From the NCBI GenBank assembly GCA_013285445.1, contig CP053448.1, positions 2,294,001 to 2,358,000 of the forward strand: DNA of 64,000 bases, read 5' to 3'. A model generated the notes under the pieces. That model saw only the letters and a program-made list of their open reading frames with translations. It was not told the DNA's origin and ran no database searches. Below, piece by piece: positions 53,062-62,095 of this stretch; position 1 is the first letter of the stretch, and every line of letters starts with the position of its first letter. Both the position numbers and the translations under genes were made by a program. The DNA is from Pseudomonadota bacterium (GTDB lineage Bacteria > Pseudomonadota > Gammaproteobacteria > Xanthomonadales > Wenzhouxiangellaceae).

Positions 53062-54200
53062 GCGCCGGGCAGCGCGACGTAAGCGGCATCCCGGGCCGGA
53101 CGTGTCGAGTCGAACGCCGGCGGCCGTCCTGGTTTCGGCAGCGCCAGCATGGCCGCCAGGCTGCTGCGCGCCCGGCGCGCCGTATCGACATCCACCTCGA
53201 CGATGTGCCGCATTTCGCGCAAAGCGCGGTAGATGCCCGTCAGGGTGATTCGTTTCATGTAAGGACACAGGTTGCACGGGCGAACGAAGCGCGTGGCCGG
53301 ATTGGCCACCGCCACGTTGTCGCTCATCGAACACTCCGTGATCAGGATCGCCTTGGCCGGTTGGTGTTCGGCCACGAAACTGGCCATAGCGCCGGTCGAG
53401 CCGGCGAAATCGGCCGCACGCAGCACCTCGGGCGTGCACTCGGGATGCGTGATGATCATGGCGTCCGGGTGCTCAAGGCGTAGTTGCTCGATATCCGCGC
53501 GGGTAAACTTCTCGTGCACTTCGCAGGACCCTTGCCAGGTCAGGATTCGCACACCGGTCTGGCTGGCAACATTGCGTGCCAGATACTCGTCGGGAATCAT
53601 GATGACCGTATCGGTGTTCCACTGTCGTGCGATCGCCTCGACGACTTCGACCGCGTTGGAGGATGTACAGCAGATATCGGCCTCGGCCTTGACTTCGGCC
53701 GATGTGTTGACGTAGGTGACGATCGGGTAGCCCGGGTAGGCGTTCCGGATGCGGCGCACATCGTTTCCATCGATGGACGCAGCCAGCGAGCAGCCAGCTT
53801 CGAGATCCGGGATCAGCACTGTCTTGCCCGGCGCCAGAATGCTGGCCGTCTCTGCCATGAAGTGGACGCCGGCCTGGACAATAACGTCCTGGTCCGCCGC
53901 TGCCGCCAGCTGCGCCAGGCGCAGCGAGTCGCCGGTGGCATCACCAACGCAGTTGAATATCTCCGGCGTCATGTAATTGTGCGCCAGAACGATCGCGTTG
54001 CGCTCGACCTTGAGGCGGTTGATGGCATCGACTAGCGGCGCGTGCAGCGGCCACTCCGCCGCAGGGACGACGTCACGCACCCGCTCATACAGGCTGCCGG
54101 TGCGCGCCCGCACACCGTCGTCGTAGACCAGTTCTTCAGGCGGCGGAAAGTCTCCGGCCGCCGGACCCCCAGAATTGGGCTTGGCTTGGATTGCAGACAT
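53058..54200 (-). CDS. nadA: Quinolinate synthase
   Basis: A 380-residue [4Fe-4S] enzyme. Ligand Cys regions are visible: NCVGDATGDSL near 115, CCTSSNAVEVV near 205 and RPCNLCPYMKRI near 315. AHNYMTPEI near the N-terminus and HPEC (255-260) are active-site motifs. It condenses iminoaspartate with dihydroxyacetone phosphate. It heads the nadA-nadB-nadC operon. A divergent TPR-sulfotransferase gene starts 130 bp upstream; the intergenic region contains TAGTTTACACCTGATCA but no regulator site that I can name. Confidence 0.96.
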   Translation of the reverse strand: MSAIQAKPNSGGPAAGDFPPPEELVYDDGVRARTGSLYERVRDVVPAAEWPLHAPLVDAINRLKVERNAIVLAHNYMTPEIFNCVGDATGDSLRLAQLAAAADQDVIVQAGVHFMAETASILAPGKTVLIPDLEAGCSLAASIDGNDVRRIRNAYPGYPIVTYVNTSAEVKAEADICCTSSNAVEVVEAIARQWNTDTVIMIPDEYLARNVASQTGVRILTWQGSCEVHEKFTRADIEQLRLEHPDAMIITHPECTPEVLRAADFAGSTGAMASFVAEHQPAKAILITECSMSDNVAVANPATRFVRPCNLCPYMKRITLTGIYRALREMRHIVEVDVDTARRARSSLAAMLALPKPGRPPAFDSTRPARDAAYVALPGA

Positions 54201-54330
54201 GATGGTACAGCTTGCGGTTTCGTTCAGCGGGTTTGATGGGCCCGAACGCGGCGCTTATTTGTGACTGCTAGTTTACACCTGATCACGACCTGAGTCAGCG
54301 TGGCCGGTCACGGCGATTACAATACTGCCC

Positions 54331-56331
54331 ATGCGCGATGATCGACACGTAAGCGACGGCAAATCCGGCCCGGTCCCGCAGCGCGCCCGCCAGCTCTTTG
54401 CTGCCGGCCGAACGGATGCAGCAAAGGCGCTGCTCAGACAGCACATCGACAGCCCACAGAAACGCTCGATGCTGCGCGACTATCTGCTCGTAGAGGGTCG
54501 GATCGACGAGGCAAGCGACCTGATCCATGATTCGAACGATCCGGTCGATCTTGGCCTCGCCAACCATCTGGCCGGACGATATGCGGCCGCCGCCACTCAT
54601 TGCCAGGTGGCGCTTGATCTGGCGCCGGACCGCCCTGACGCCATCCTTCATCTTGCCCGCGCGCGTCACAACCTTGGCGAAGACCGCCAGGCGCTGGCCT
54701 TGCTGGAGCGCCTGGTTGCCAATGTCCCGGAACATGCCCCGGGCTGGCAGGCCCTGGCGCACGCCCGGCGTGCCGGGGGCGATCTCGAAGGTGCCTGCCA
54801 GGCCTACGAGCGCGCGCTGACGCTGTTTCCCGGCGCCGAGCAGCTGCGCCTGGATCTGGCCCTGACGCGCCTGAACCTTGACGATGTAGTCGGGGCGCTG
54901 GATGATCTGGAATCGCTGCTCGCCAAGAACCCGGACCACGTCGAGGCTCTGATTCACGCCGGCCTGGCGCTGCATCTCAAGGGCGCGCTGACGGCAGCGC
55001 GCAGGCGGCTCGAACGGGCGCTGGAGCTCGCGCCCGACCATCCGGACGCGCATCGATTCATGGCCGCCATCGACAACGAGACTGGTGACGCCGGCGCAGC
55101 CTGCCGGCATCTTGAGCAGGCGCTGCAGACATTGCCGGAAGATCCGGAGCTGCTTGCCGAACTGGCTGCCGTCCATGAGCTCTCAAGCGACCTGAACGCG
55201 GCCCGACAGGCCGTCGTCCGTGGCCTGCGCCACCATCCCCGGCACCCGCGCCTGAACCTGGAATCGGCGCGGATTCATCGCCGCCAGGGCAACGTCGAGG
55301 AGGCCGTACGCCTGCTCCGGAAAATCCAACCTGACAGTCTGCCGCCGCGGCTGGCCCAGCAGTATTTCCACGAGGTTGCCCTGAGCATGGACCGCCTCGA
55401 CCAGCCAGATCAGGTCATGCAGGCACTCGATGTCGCCAACCGGATCAAGGCACAGGATCCGCGCACCAGGGCGATTGACCGCGACGCCTGGTTTGCCCGG
55501 ATCGATGCGATGGCGCGCTGGCTCGAATCTCCGCCCCGACCGGTTGATATCAACGCCGCTGATGCCGGCCCGGATCTGTGTTTCCTGGTCGGCTTTCCCC
55601 GCTCCGGGACGACCTTGCTCGATACACTGCTCGACGCCCATCCGGCAATCGCCAGCATCGAGGAAAAGCCGACCTTCGAGCGGCTGGCCGAGCGGCTGGC
55701 GAACACGCCACAAGGCTACCCGGCTGCCGTCGATCAACTCGATCACCGCCAGAGCAAGGCTTTAAGATCGCTTTATCGAGACGTGACGCAACGCTACCTG
55801 CGCGATCAACGGCCGCGGATCATCGTCGACAAGCTGCACCTGCGGCTGCTCGATATCGCCGCAATCCGGCGCCTGTTTCCGGCAGCGCGGTTTCTGTGCA
55901 TTCATCGCCACCCCTGCGACGTCGTGCTGAGCAACTACATGCAGCTCTATGAGCCAACCGAGGCGTTTGTCCATTGCGACACGCTGGAGAACACGGTGCG
56001 CTTCTACGATGCGACGATGCGGCTCTGGCCGCGGCTGGCCGAGGCGGCTGGCGATCGCCTGCACGCATTTCGCTACGAGGATCTGGTGGCGGACCCGCAC
56101 GGCGAGCTCCAGGCAGTTTGCAGATTCCTCGATGTCGACTGGCGCGCCGACATGACCGACACCGGGCAGCGCACGCGTCGGCGCGGACGCATTCGAACCA
56201 ATAGCTACCACCAGGTCGCCGAGGCAATCTATCGCCGATCGTCCGGACGGTGGCAACGCTACCGCGCCTATCTGGCACCGTATCTCGATACCCTGGACCG
56301 GCATGCCCGGCAGCTTGGATACGCGCCGTAA
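54331..56331 (+). CDS. TPR-repeat protein with C-terminal sulfotransferase domain
   Basis: A 666-residue protein. Residues about 15-380 form ten or so TPR-like helical repeats (for example LANHLAGRYAAAATHCQVALDLAPDRPDA, ALIHAGLALHLKGALTAARRRLERALELAPDHPDA). The C-terminal part (about 415-660) is a sulfotransferase with the PAPS-binding loop GFPRSGTTLLDTLL at 421-434 and HRHPCDVVLSNYMQLYEP (3'-phosphate binding) near 528. Such proteins sulfate peptides or glycans in bacteria. No signal peptide is seen, so it is cytoplasmic. The target is unknown. Ends with a 108-bp gap to the peptidase gene. Confidence 0.88.
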   Translation: MRDDRHVSDGKSGPVPQRARQLFAAGRTDAAKALLRQHIDSPQKRSMLRDYLLVEGRIDEASDLIHDSNDPVDLGLANHLAGRYAAAATHCQVALDLAPDRPDAILHLARARHNLGEDRQALALLERLVANVPEHAPGWQALAHARRAGGDLEGACQAYERALTLFPGAEQLRLDLALTRLNLDDVVGALDDLESLLAKNPDHVEALIHAGLALHLKGALTAARRRLERALELAPDHPDAHRFMAAIDNETGDAGAACRHLEQALQTLPEDPELLAELAAVHELSSDLNAARQAVVRGLRHHPRHPRLNLESARIHRRQGNVEEAVRLLRKIQPDSLPPRLAQQYFHEVALSMDRLDQPDQVMQALDVANRIKAQDPRTRAIDRDAWFARIDAMARWLESPPRPVDINAADAGPDLCFLVGFPRSGTTLLDTLLDAHPAIASIEEKPTFERLAERLANTPQGYPAAVDQLDHRQSKALRSLYRDVTQRYLRDQRPRIIVDKLHLRLLDIAAIRRLFPAARFLCIHRHPCDVVLSNYMQLYEPTEAFVHCDTLENTVRFYDATMRLWPRLAEAAGDRLHAFRYEDLVADPHGELQAVCRFLDVDWRADMTDTGQRTRRRGRIRTNSYHQVAEAIYRRSSGRWQRYRAYLAPYLDTLDRHARQLGYAP

Positions 56332-56438
56332 AGCCTCTCTGGGTTTGGTATGTCGCTTGCCGATGGCGGTGTCGAAACACGCCGGCTGTTGCCATTGCGC
56401 CGACCGCGCGTGAGAATAGGCGGCTGACCCATGTCCGA

Positions 56439-58709
56439 ATGAAGCCGCTCATGCCTCGCCGAATTCAAATGCTCCTGGTGCTGCTGGTCGCCGCGTTGAT
56501 GGGCGGCCCGGCCGGCGCCGGGGAAACGTCGTTGACCCTCGAACGGATCTTTGCCTCACCCGATCTGGCCGGACCGACCCTGCGCCGGGCCGAACTTTCG
56601 CCAGACGGTGACCGGGTCACTTTCCTCAGAGGCCGCGAGGACGACCGTAATCTGCTCGACCTGTGGGAATACCATGTCGATGATGACCAGACCCGCCTGC
56701 TGGTCAGCGCTGACGCAGTCCACGACGAGAGCATCGAGCTGTCTGCCGAAGAACAGGCCCGGCGCGAACGCGCGCGAATCGCCGCCCTTCGCGGCATCGT
56801 CGACTACCGCTTCTCGGACGACGGCCGCTTCCTGCTGTTTCCGGTCAAAGGCAACGTGTACCTGCTCGACATGGCCGACGACAGCAAGACGGTTCGCCGG
56901 CTGACCGACGCCGAGACCTTCGACACCGATCCACAAATCGCACCGGACGGTGAGCACGTGGCTTTCGTGCGCGAGCGCAATCTGTGGGTGGTCGAAGTCG
57001 AGTCCGGACGGACCCGGGCACTGACCGACAGCGCGACCGCCACCATTGCCAACGGCGTGGCCGAGTTCATCGCCCAGGAAGAAATGGGTCGCGACACCGG
57101 CTTCTGGTGGTCCCCGAGCGGCAGGCATATCGCCTTTCTCCAGATCGACGAGTCCCCGGTCGAAGTCACGCGCCGCTACGAGGTGCAGGCCGACACGATC
57201 GAAATGGCCGAGCAGCGCTATCCCTATGCCGGGACCGACAACGTGACCTACCGCCTCGGTGTCGTCGAGATCGAGTCGGGAGACATGACCTGGGTGGATC
57301 TGGACGATGCGCGCGACATCTACATCCCGCGGGTGAAGTGGCTGCCCAATGCCGAGCAGCTCAGCTTCCAGCGCCAGAGCCGGGACCAGAAAACCCTCGA
57401 GCTGGTCATCGCCAATATCGATAGTGGCGAGACGCGCAGCCTGCTGACCGAAACCAGCCAGACCTGGGTCAACCTGCACGACGACCTGCATTTCCTCAGC
57501 GGCATGCCGGCGTTTATCTGGTCGTCGGAGCGCAGCGGCTTCCGGCACCTCTACCTGTATGATTTCGAAGGCGAGTTGATCCGGCCGCTGACCGCCGGGG
57601 ACTGGCAGGTCGACGCGCTGGCCGGCGTCGACGAGGAACTGGGCATGGTCTACTTCACCGGATCGGAGGTGTCGGCCACCGAAAAACACCTGTACCGGCA
57701 GTCCCTGGTCACCCGCTCGCCCGAAGTGGTCAACCGCATTTCGCGCCGCTCCGGCTGGCATGAGGTCAGCATGGATCGTGGCGGGCGCGTCTACGTCGAC
57801 ACTTTCTCGAGCAGTCGACAGCCGCCGCAGCTGTCCCTCCACAATATCGACGGAGAGCGCCTGGCCTGGCTGCTGGAAAATCGCCTTGACCAGAATCACC
57901 CCTACGGCCCCTATCTGGACGGACACCGACCGACCGAGTTCGGCACCCTCACCGCACCGGCCGGACACGCCCTTCACTACCGGCTCATTCGGCCGGCCGA
58001 TTTCGATCCCGGGCAGAAATATCCGGTCTTCGTGCACGTCTACGGTGGTCCCACTCATCGCCTGGTCACCGACAGCTGGTCGCGACGGATGCTCATCGAC
58101 CAGTACATGGCGCGCCAAGGCTACCTGGTGTTTTCACTCGACAATCGCGGCGTCGAACGTCAGGGCAAGGCGTTTCAGGATGCGGCCTACCTCAAACTCG
58201 GCCAGGTCGAAATGCCCGACCAGATGGTGGGCGTGGACTGGCTGCGCTCGCTCGAGTTCGTCGACGGCGAGCGTATCGGCATCTTCGGCTGGAGCTATGG
58301 CGGCTATATGAGCCTGATGGCGCTCTCGCAGTATCCGGGGGAATTCGCGGCCGGCGTTTCGGTCGCGCCGGTCTCCGACTGGTCACTCTACGACACCCAC
58401 TACACCGAACGCTATCTGGGCCGGCCGCAGGACCACCCGGAGGCCTATGAGAAAGGCAATGTGCTGACTTATGCCGACGCCATGACCGATCCCCTGCTGC
58501 TCATTCACGGCATGGCCGACGACAACGTGCTGTTCACCCACTCGACCAGACTGATGCACGACCTGCAGTCACGCGCGTTTCCCTTCGAGCTGATGGCTTA
58601 CCCGGGCGAGAAACACGCCATCGCCGGCGAGGGGCCGCGCCTGCATGTCTACCGGATGATCACGCGGTTTCTTGACCGACACCTCAGGCCGACGGGCTCC
58701 ACTGAATAA
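56439..58709 (+). CDS. Secreted S9 family peptidase (dipeptidyl peptidase IV type)
   Basis: A 756-residue protein with a signal peptide (MLLVLLVAALMGGPAGAG). The N-terminal beta-propeller (about 35-480) carries EFIAQEEMGRDTGFWWSP, the DPP IV double-Glu motif that recognises free N-termini. The C-terminal alpha/beta hydrolase has Ser619 (GWSYGGYM), Asp in HGMADDNVLF and His in GEKHAIAG. It should remove dipeptides with Pro/Ala in position 2 from peptides in the periplasm. Start uncertain: 56439, 56451 and 56469 are in frame; a basic leader supports the first two. Confidence 0.92.
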   Translation: MKPLMPRRIQMLLVLLVAALMGGPAGAGETSLTLERIFASPDLAGPTLRRAELSPDGDRVTFLRGREDDRNLLDLWEYHVDDDQTRLLVSADAVHDESIELSAEEQARRERARIAALRGIVDYRFSDDGRFLLFPVKGNVYLLDMADDSKTVRRLTDAETFDTDPQIAPDGEHVAFVRERNLWVVEVESGRTRALTDSATATIANGVAEFIAQEEMGRDTGFWWSPSGRHIAFLQIDESPVEVTRRYEVQADTIEMAEQRYPYAGTDNVTYRLGVVEIESGDMTWVDLDDARDIYIPRVKWLPNAEQLSFQRQSRDQKTLELVIANIDSGETRSLLTETSQTWVNLHDDLHFLSGMPAFIWSSERSGFRHLYLYDFEGELIRPLTAGDWQVDALAGVDEELGMVYFTGSEVSATEKHLYRQSLVTRSPEVVNRISRRSGWHEVSMDRGGRVYVDTFSSSRQPPQLSLHNIDGERLAWLLENRLDQNHPYGPYLDGHRPTEFGTLTAPAGHALHYRLIRPADFDPGQKYPVFVHVYGGPTHRLVTDSWSRRMLIDQYMARQGYLVFSLDNRGVERQGKAFQDAAYLKLGQVEMPDQMVGVDWLRSLEFVDGERIGIFGWSYGGYMSLMALSQYPGEFAAGVSVAPVSDWSLYDTHYTERYLGRPQDHPEAYEKGNVLTYADAMTDPLLLIHGMADDNVLFTHSTRLMHDLQSRAFPFELMAYPGEKHAIAGEGPRLHVYRMITRFLDRHLRPTGSTE

Positions 58710-58739
58710 CAAAGGCTTCTCTTCGAAGACTCCTTAGGT

Positions 58740-60482
58740 TCAGCGACTCAACCGGGCCTGATCGTCATACGGGGCGACGTCAAGCGATTCCCCGGTCGCC
58801 AGGCGGTCGCGAACCGATTGCCACCAGGCGGCGTCGAACAATTCGCCGTGGCTGCGCTCTACAACGGCCAGGTGGTCCTCGCGCAAGCCGATAAAGCGGC
58901 GGAATTCCTCCGGAAAGATGTCGCTGTCGTCGACATGAAACCAGGGCTCGGGGCTGTAGAGCTCAATGTCGTCACGCGCCTCGGGCAACCGCCGAAAGCG
59001 GCACTCGGTCAGCAGTGAAAGCTCGTCGTAGTCGTAGAACACCACCCGACCCGAGCGGGTCACGCCGAAGTTCTTCGGCAACAGATCACCGGCGAAGATA
59101 TTCGAACGGGCCAGATCCTTGAGCGCCTGCCCCATGTCCACCAGGGCCCGGGCAGCAGCGCGGCCGTCTGCTTCGACGAGATAAAGATCGAGCGGGCGAA
59201 CGCGCCGTTCGACGTAGCAATGGCGAATGACGACATCATCACCGTCGGCGTGGACGATGCGGGCACATTCGCCAAACAGTTCCTCGAGCAGTTCGGGGGA
59301 AAAGCGTTCGCGGGGAAAGCGCAGATCCTTGAACTCCTGCACATCAAGCAGGCGCCCGACCCGGTCGTGTCGATAGACCAGCTGATAGCGGTCAATCACT
59401 TCATGGCGCTTGATCGTCTTGGCCGGGGCGAACTGGTCACGAAGCAGCTTGAAGACCAGCGGGTAGGACGGCAGGGTAAACACCACCATGACCATGCCCC
59501 GCTGCCCTTCGGCCTCGACCATGCGCTCATCGGGATGATCGCTCAGATGACGGGAGAAGGCGCGGTAGCGCTCGGTCTTGCCTTGCTTGGCCCGGCCCAG
59601 TACCGAGTAGAGCTCGTCGACCGGCTTGTCCGGCAGCAGGGTACGCAGGAACACCACCGCGTCGGCAACCGTTGGTAAATCGGCCAGGAAATAGCTGTAG
59701 GTGTAGCCGAACAGGATGCTTAGCTGAAGTCGGCGGGTCAACAAGGCGTCGACCACGATGGCGCTGTCGCGACGACACAGCGCAATCACGCAGGGCAGAT
59801 GGCGGGTGCGGCCGAGTACCCGGCCGACCAGGTAGGCGCGACCCTCGCGGTAGAACACGGTCTCAAGCAGCTCGATCGACAGCGGCTCATCGTCGACGAA
59901 CTGCTCGCACAGGCGCTTTGCCAGTCGCACGCAGTCACGCCCCACGTGGGCCCAGGGCAGCGAGAAGCGATACTCGTCGAGCACCCGGCCAAAGGTGCCG
60001 GCCAGGCTGTCGCCGACGATCCAGGTGTGCTTGGCCACCGGTTGCTGAATGCGGTCGGACGGCTGCAGATCGAAGGCGACAAACTCGATAGCCGGGTCAA
60101 CGCCGCGCGTCTTGAATAGCCGCCGCGTGATCGTGTTGAAGAAGGTCTTGTAGAGCTCGGCGTCGAGTTTTCGACGAATCAGCTCAGCGTAGTGCTGTCG
60201 CATGTCGCGCCAGATGCTGCGCGAAAACAGGCGATTGGCCAGCACCGCTTCGAGCCGCGATATGGTCTCATTGACGGCCTGGTCGTAGAGCTCCAGGCGG
60301 GCAACCACATCCGCACGCATGCCGGCTCTATCGCCGCGCTCGAAGCGCCGCTTGCCACGGCGGGTGATGTCGGAAAAACTGGCGTTGTAGTCGTCGAAGG
60401 CGGCCACAACCAGTCCGCTGACCTTGGTCACCAGTTCGCGGTGGCGATGATCCTGCCGCTGACGATCGACAATCCGGGACAT
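58740..60482 (-). CDS. aceK: Isocitrate dehydrogenase kinase/phosphatase
   Basis: A 580-residue bifunctional enzyme with the AceK layout: N-terminal regulatory region (to about 300) and a protein-kinase-like domain with the ATP-binding segment PLVFKLLRDQFAPAKTIKR near 325-345, ERRVRPLDLYL, and catalytic NIFAGDLLPKNFGVTRSGRVVFYDYDE (about 455-480). It phosphorylates and dephosphorylates isocitrate dehydrogenase to steer flux into the glyoxylate shunt. ATG 60482 matches the family N-terminus; an upstream extension to 60722 is not protein-like. No aceA/aceB lie in the window. Confidence 0.95.
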   Translation of the reverse strand: MSRIVDRQRQDHRHRELVTKVSGLVVAAFDDYNASFSDITRRGKRRFERGDRAGMRADVVARLELYDQAVNETISRLEAVLANRLFSRSIWRDMRQHYAELIRRKLDAELYKTFFNTITRRLFKTRGVDPAIEFVAFDLQPSDRIQQPVAKHTWIVGDSLAGTFGRVLDEYRFSLPWAHVGRDCVRLAKRLCEQFVDDEPLSIELLETVFYREGRAYLVGRVLGRTRHLPCVIALCRRDSAIVVDALLTRRLQLSILFGYTYSYFLADLPTVADAVVFLRTLLPDKPVDELYSVLGRAKQGKTERYRAFSRHLSDHPDERMVEAEGQRGMVMVVFTLPSYPLVFKLLRDQFAPAKTIKRHEVIDRYQLVYRHDRVGRLLDVQEFKDLRFPRERFSPELLEELFGECARIVHADGDDVVIRHCYVERRVRPLDLYLVEADGRAAARALVDMGQALKDLARSNIFAGDLLPKNFGVTRSGRVVFYDYDELSLLTECRFRRLPEARDDIELYSPEPWFHVDDSDIFPEEFRRFIGLREDHLAVVERSHGELFDAAWWQSVRDRLATGESLDVAPYDDQARLSR

Positions 60483-60494
60483 GAGCCGATTGTA

Positions 60495-60608
60495 CCGGGA
60501 ATCCGCGCGGTGGAACCCTTGAACGCCGGGCGGGGCAACGGCCGGGTGCTTCGCCCGCTGACCGCCGGTGATGATCTGCTCGATGAATTGCCGGAAAACG
60601 ATTCGTGA
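60495..60608 (+). pseudogene. Tail of a probable antitoxin gene
   Basis: A plus-strand frame ends with an acidic sequence (GDDLLDELPENDS) and a TGA at 60606-60608 that overlaps the GTG of the broken PIN gene (GTGA), the usual antitoxin-toxin junction. No start or DNA-binding region remains because the aceK gene begins just upstream on the other strand. The assignment rests on this junction and the acidic tail. Confidence 0.4.
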
Positions 60609-60790
60609 TCGGGCTGGATACCAGCTTTTCAGCATTCGTTTCCACTGTTTACCGACTGGATGCAGCGCCATCGGCTGGGCCGCAAGCGAGTGCTCGATAC
60701 GCTGCTTGCCGCCAACTATCACAGCGCCGGGATCAAGCGAATCGCAACCACCGACTGGCGCGATTCACCAGCCTCAGTCCGGCGCTGACG
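60605..60790 (+). pseudogene. Broken PIN-domain (VapC-type) toxin gene
   Basis: It starts VIGLDTS (the first PIN Asp) at GTG 60605. After about nine codons the sequence continues in the next frame as FPLFTDWMQRHRLGRKRVLDTLLAAN and then IATTDWRD, the C-terminal PIN motif with its Asp. A further shift near 60765 would extend it as FTSLSPALTF. The middle of the domain is missing. It is therefore a remnant with an internal deletion and frameshifts, adjoining the antitoxin tail. Confidence 0.65.
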
Positions 60791-60981
60791 TTCGACCATC
60801 AGCTGATCGTGCTCGGCGACCTGCTCCAGATAGGCCACCGCCCTGCCTTTATCGATCCGCGAATCATTCCAGTTGGCCACCTGGATGCCGATGAACACGC
60901 CAGGATGACGATCAGGAAGTCGACACCGACGGCGAACCAGTTCTGGTCGCGGACGTGCTTCGTGAAGCTGCGCAGGATCAT
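60785..60981 (-). pseudogene. Frameshifted and truncated DUF6090-type membrane gene
   Basis: From ATG 60981 it reads MILRSFTKHVRDQNWFAVGVDFLIVIL, then near 60903 the frame breaks. Adding one G restores GVFIGIQVANWNDSRIDKGRAVAYLEQVAEHD, the family pattern I recall for DUF6090. The 3' part is lost at the junction with the PIN remnant; the exact end is not certain. Its ATG overlaps the stop of the 343-residue gene upstream (ATGA), so it was part of that operon. Confidence 0.6.
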
Positions 60982-62009
60982 GGTGGCGCGTCCTTCGAGT
61001 CACCCAGAAGGGATTCGACTTCCAACCGGATCCTGAGCTCGCCTTCCTGGCGCTGCAGGATGCCGGAGTAGGAATATCTCTCGATACCGTCTTGTGCGCC
61101 CCAGTCGAACTCGCAGGTCACGATGACCGTGTCCGGCCCAAGGACCTGGAAGGCCAGATCCTGCCATTCGAAGCTGACCGGCCCGATCCATTGATCGCGG
61201 TAGCGCGCCACGATTTCATCGAAGGTGCTTGCATTTCGCTCACCGTTGAAGATCACTGTCGCGCCATCACGGTCGTAGCGCTGGGCTACTGCAGCTCGAT
61301 CGTGGCGGCGCAGGTCGGCAGCGTAGCGTTCCATGAAGTGCTGCGCTTCGCGTTCGATGTCGTCAGGTTCCGGGGCGTACGATCGTTCGTCGGGCGGCCT
61401 GCCAAGTCGCGATCCATCCAGGTAGCGGAGCATGAAATTCTCATCGACCGCGTCCACGATCGGGCCGGCGACCTCCATCATCGGCGTGCCGTCCCAGCCG
61501 CCTTCCTGCCAGCGCCACCAGTTCTTGCCGTGGCGGCTGCCGAAATAGTAGGGCACGACGTTCTGGACATGCCGTCGAGCCTCCTCGCGCGAGACCAGAC
61601 CGATTTTCTCCATGTTGAACATATGGTCGAGCTGCAGCATCACGGCCACCAGATGCGATTCGACCGTCCGGACTTCGACGTCGGTCAGGCTCTCCGGTGC
61701 GCGAATCGACTTGACCCAGGCTGCACCGATGTCCGGTGTGGCAAGGCTCAGCTCGATCTGGGCCAGCAGATCGTTCCTTCCCGATTCCATCTGGGCGCGG
61801 GTCAGGTCCGCGTTCTGCCGGACCTCGACGATCAGGATGAGCAGGCCCACGATGACGCCAACATTGGCGCCCAGTGTCAGCCAGCGGTTCAGACGCTCCG
61901 CACGTGCCGAGTGCGGCTGAGCGATCGAGCCCGGCGTCGATGCCAGCGCAGCACCCGGTGGCGAGTCTTTCCCGGTGAATGAATCAGGAGGCCCGGATTC
62001 CGAACTCAA
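60978..62009 (-). CDS. Membrane protein with C-terminal SnoaL/NTF2-like domain
   Basis: A 343-residue protein. A disordered Ser/Pro-rich leader (1-38), one transmembrane segment (about 44-64, WLTLGANVGVIVGLLILIVEVRQN), a helical region similar to small membrane proteins of unknown function (LRQN-type, about 65-225), then a SnoaL/DUF4440-like domain (about 220-340, ERYAADLRRHDRAAVAQRYDRDGATVIFNG) of the NTF2 fold. Function unknown; the fold suggests ligand binding or isomerisation. The start is TTG at 62009 with GGAGAAG eight bases upstream. It precedes the broken DUF6090 gene with a 4-bp overlap. Confidence 0.72.
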   Translation of the reverse strand: MSSESGPPDSFTGKDSPPGAALASTPGSIAQPHSARAERLNRWLTLGANVGVIVGLLILIVEVRQNADLTRAQMESGRNDLLAQIELSLATPDIGAAWVKSIRAPESLTDVEVRTVESHLVAVMLQLDHMFNMEKIGLVSREEARRHVQNVVPYYFGSRHGKNWWRWQEGGWDGTPMMEVAGPIVDAVDENFMLRYLDGSRLGRPPDERSYAPEPDDIEREAQHFMERYAADLRRHDRAAVAQRYDRDGATVIFNGERNASTFDEIVARYRDQWIGPVSFEWQDLAFQVLGPDTVIVTCEFDWGAQDGIERYSYSGILQRQEGELRIRLEVESLLGDSKDAPP

Positions 62010-62095
62010 CGACGCTTCTCCAACTGGGAATCAATGTCGATCTCGCGCCCCGGCCGGACTGTGAGTTGCGATGCCATGCTTCGAACGAGCATCGG

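Noticed and set aside
53062-53439. N-terminal extension of nadB
   Set aside because: It lies inside nadA, and NadB's FAD motif begins right after the GTG at 53061.
56556-58118. 520-codon minus-strand open frame opposite the S9 peptidase
   Set aside because: Same antisense pattern; the peptidase on the plus strand has a full catalytic triad and signal peptide.
58710-58739. Bidirectional terminator between the S9 peptidase and aceK
   Set aside because: Only a 4-5 bp CTTC/GAAG stem is visible; too weak to call.
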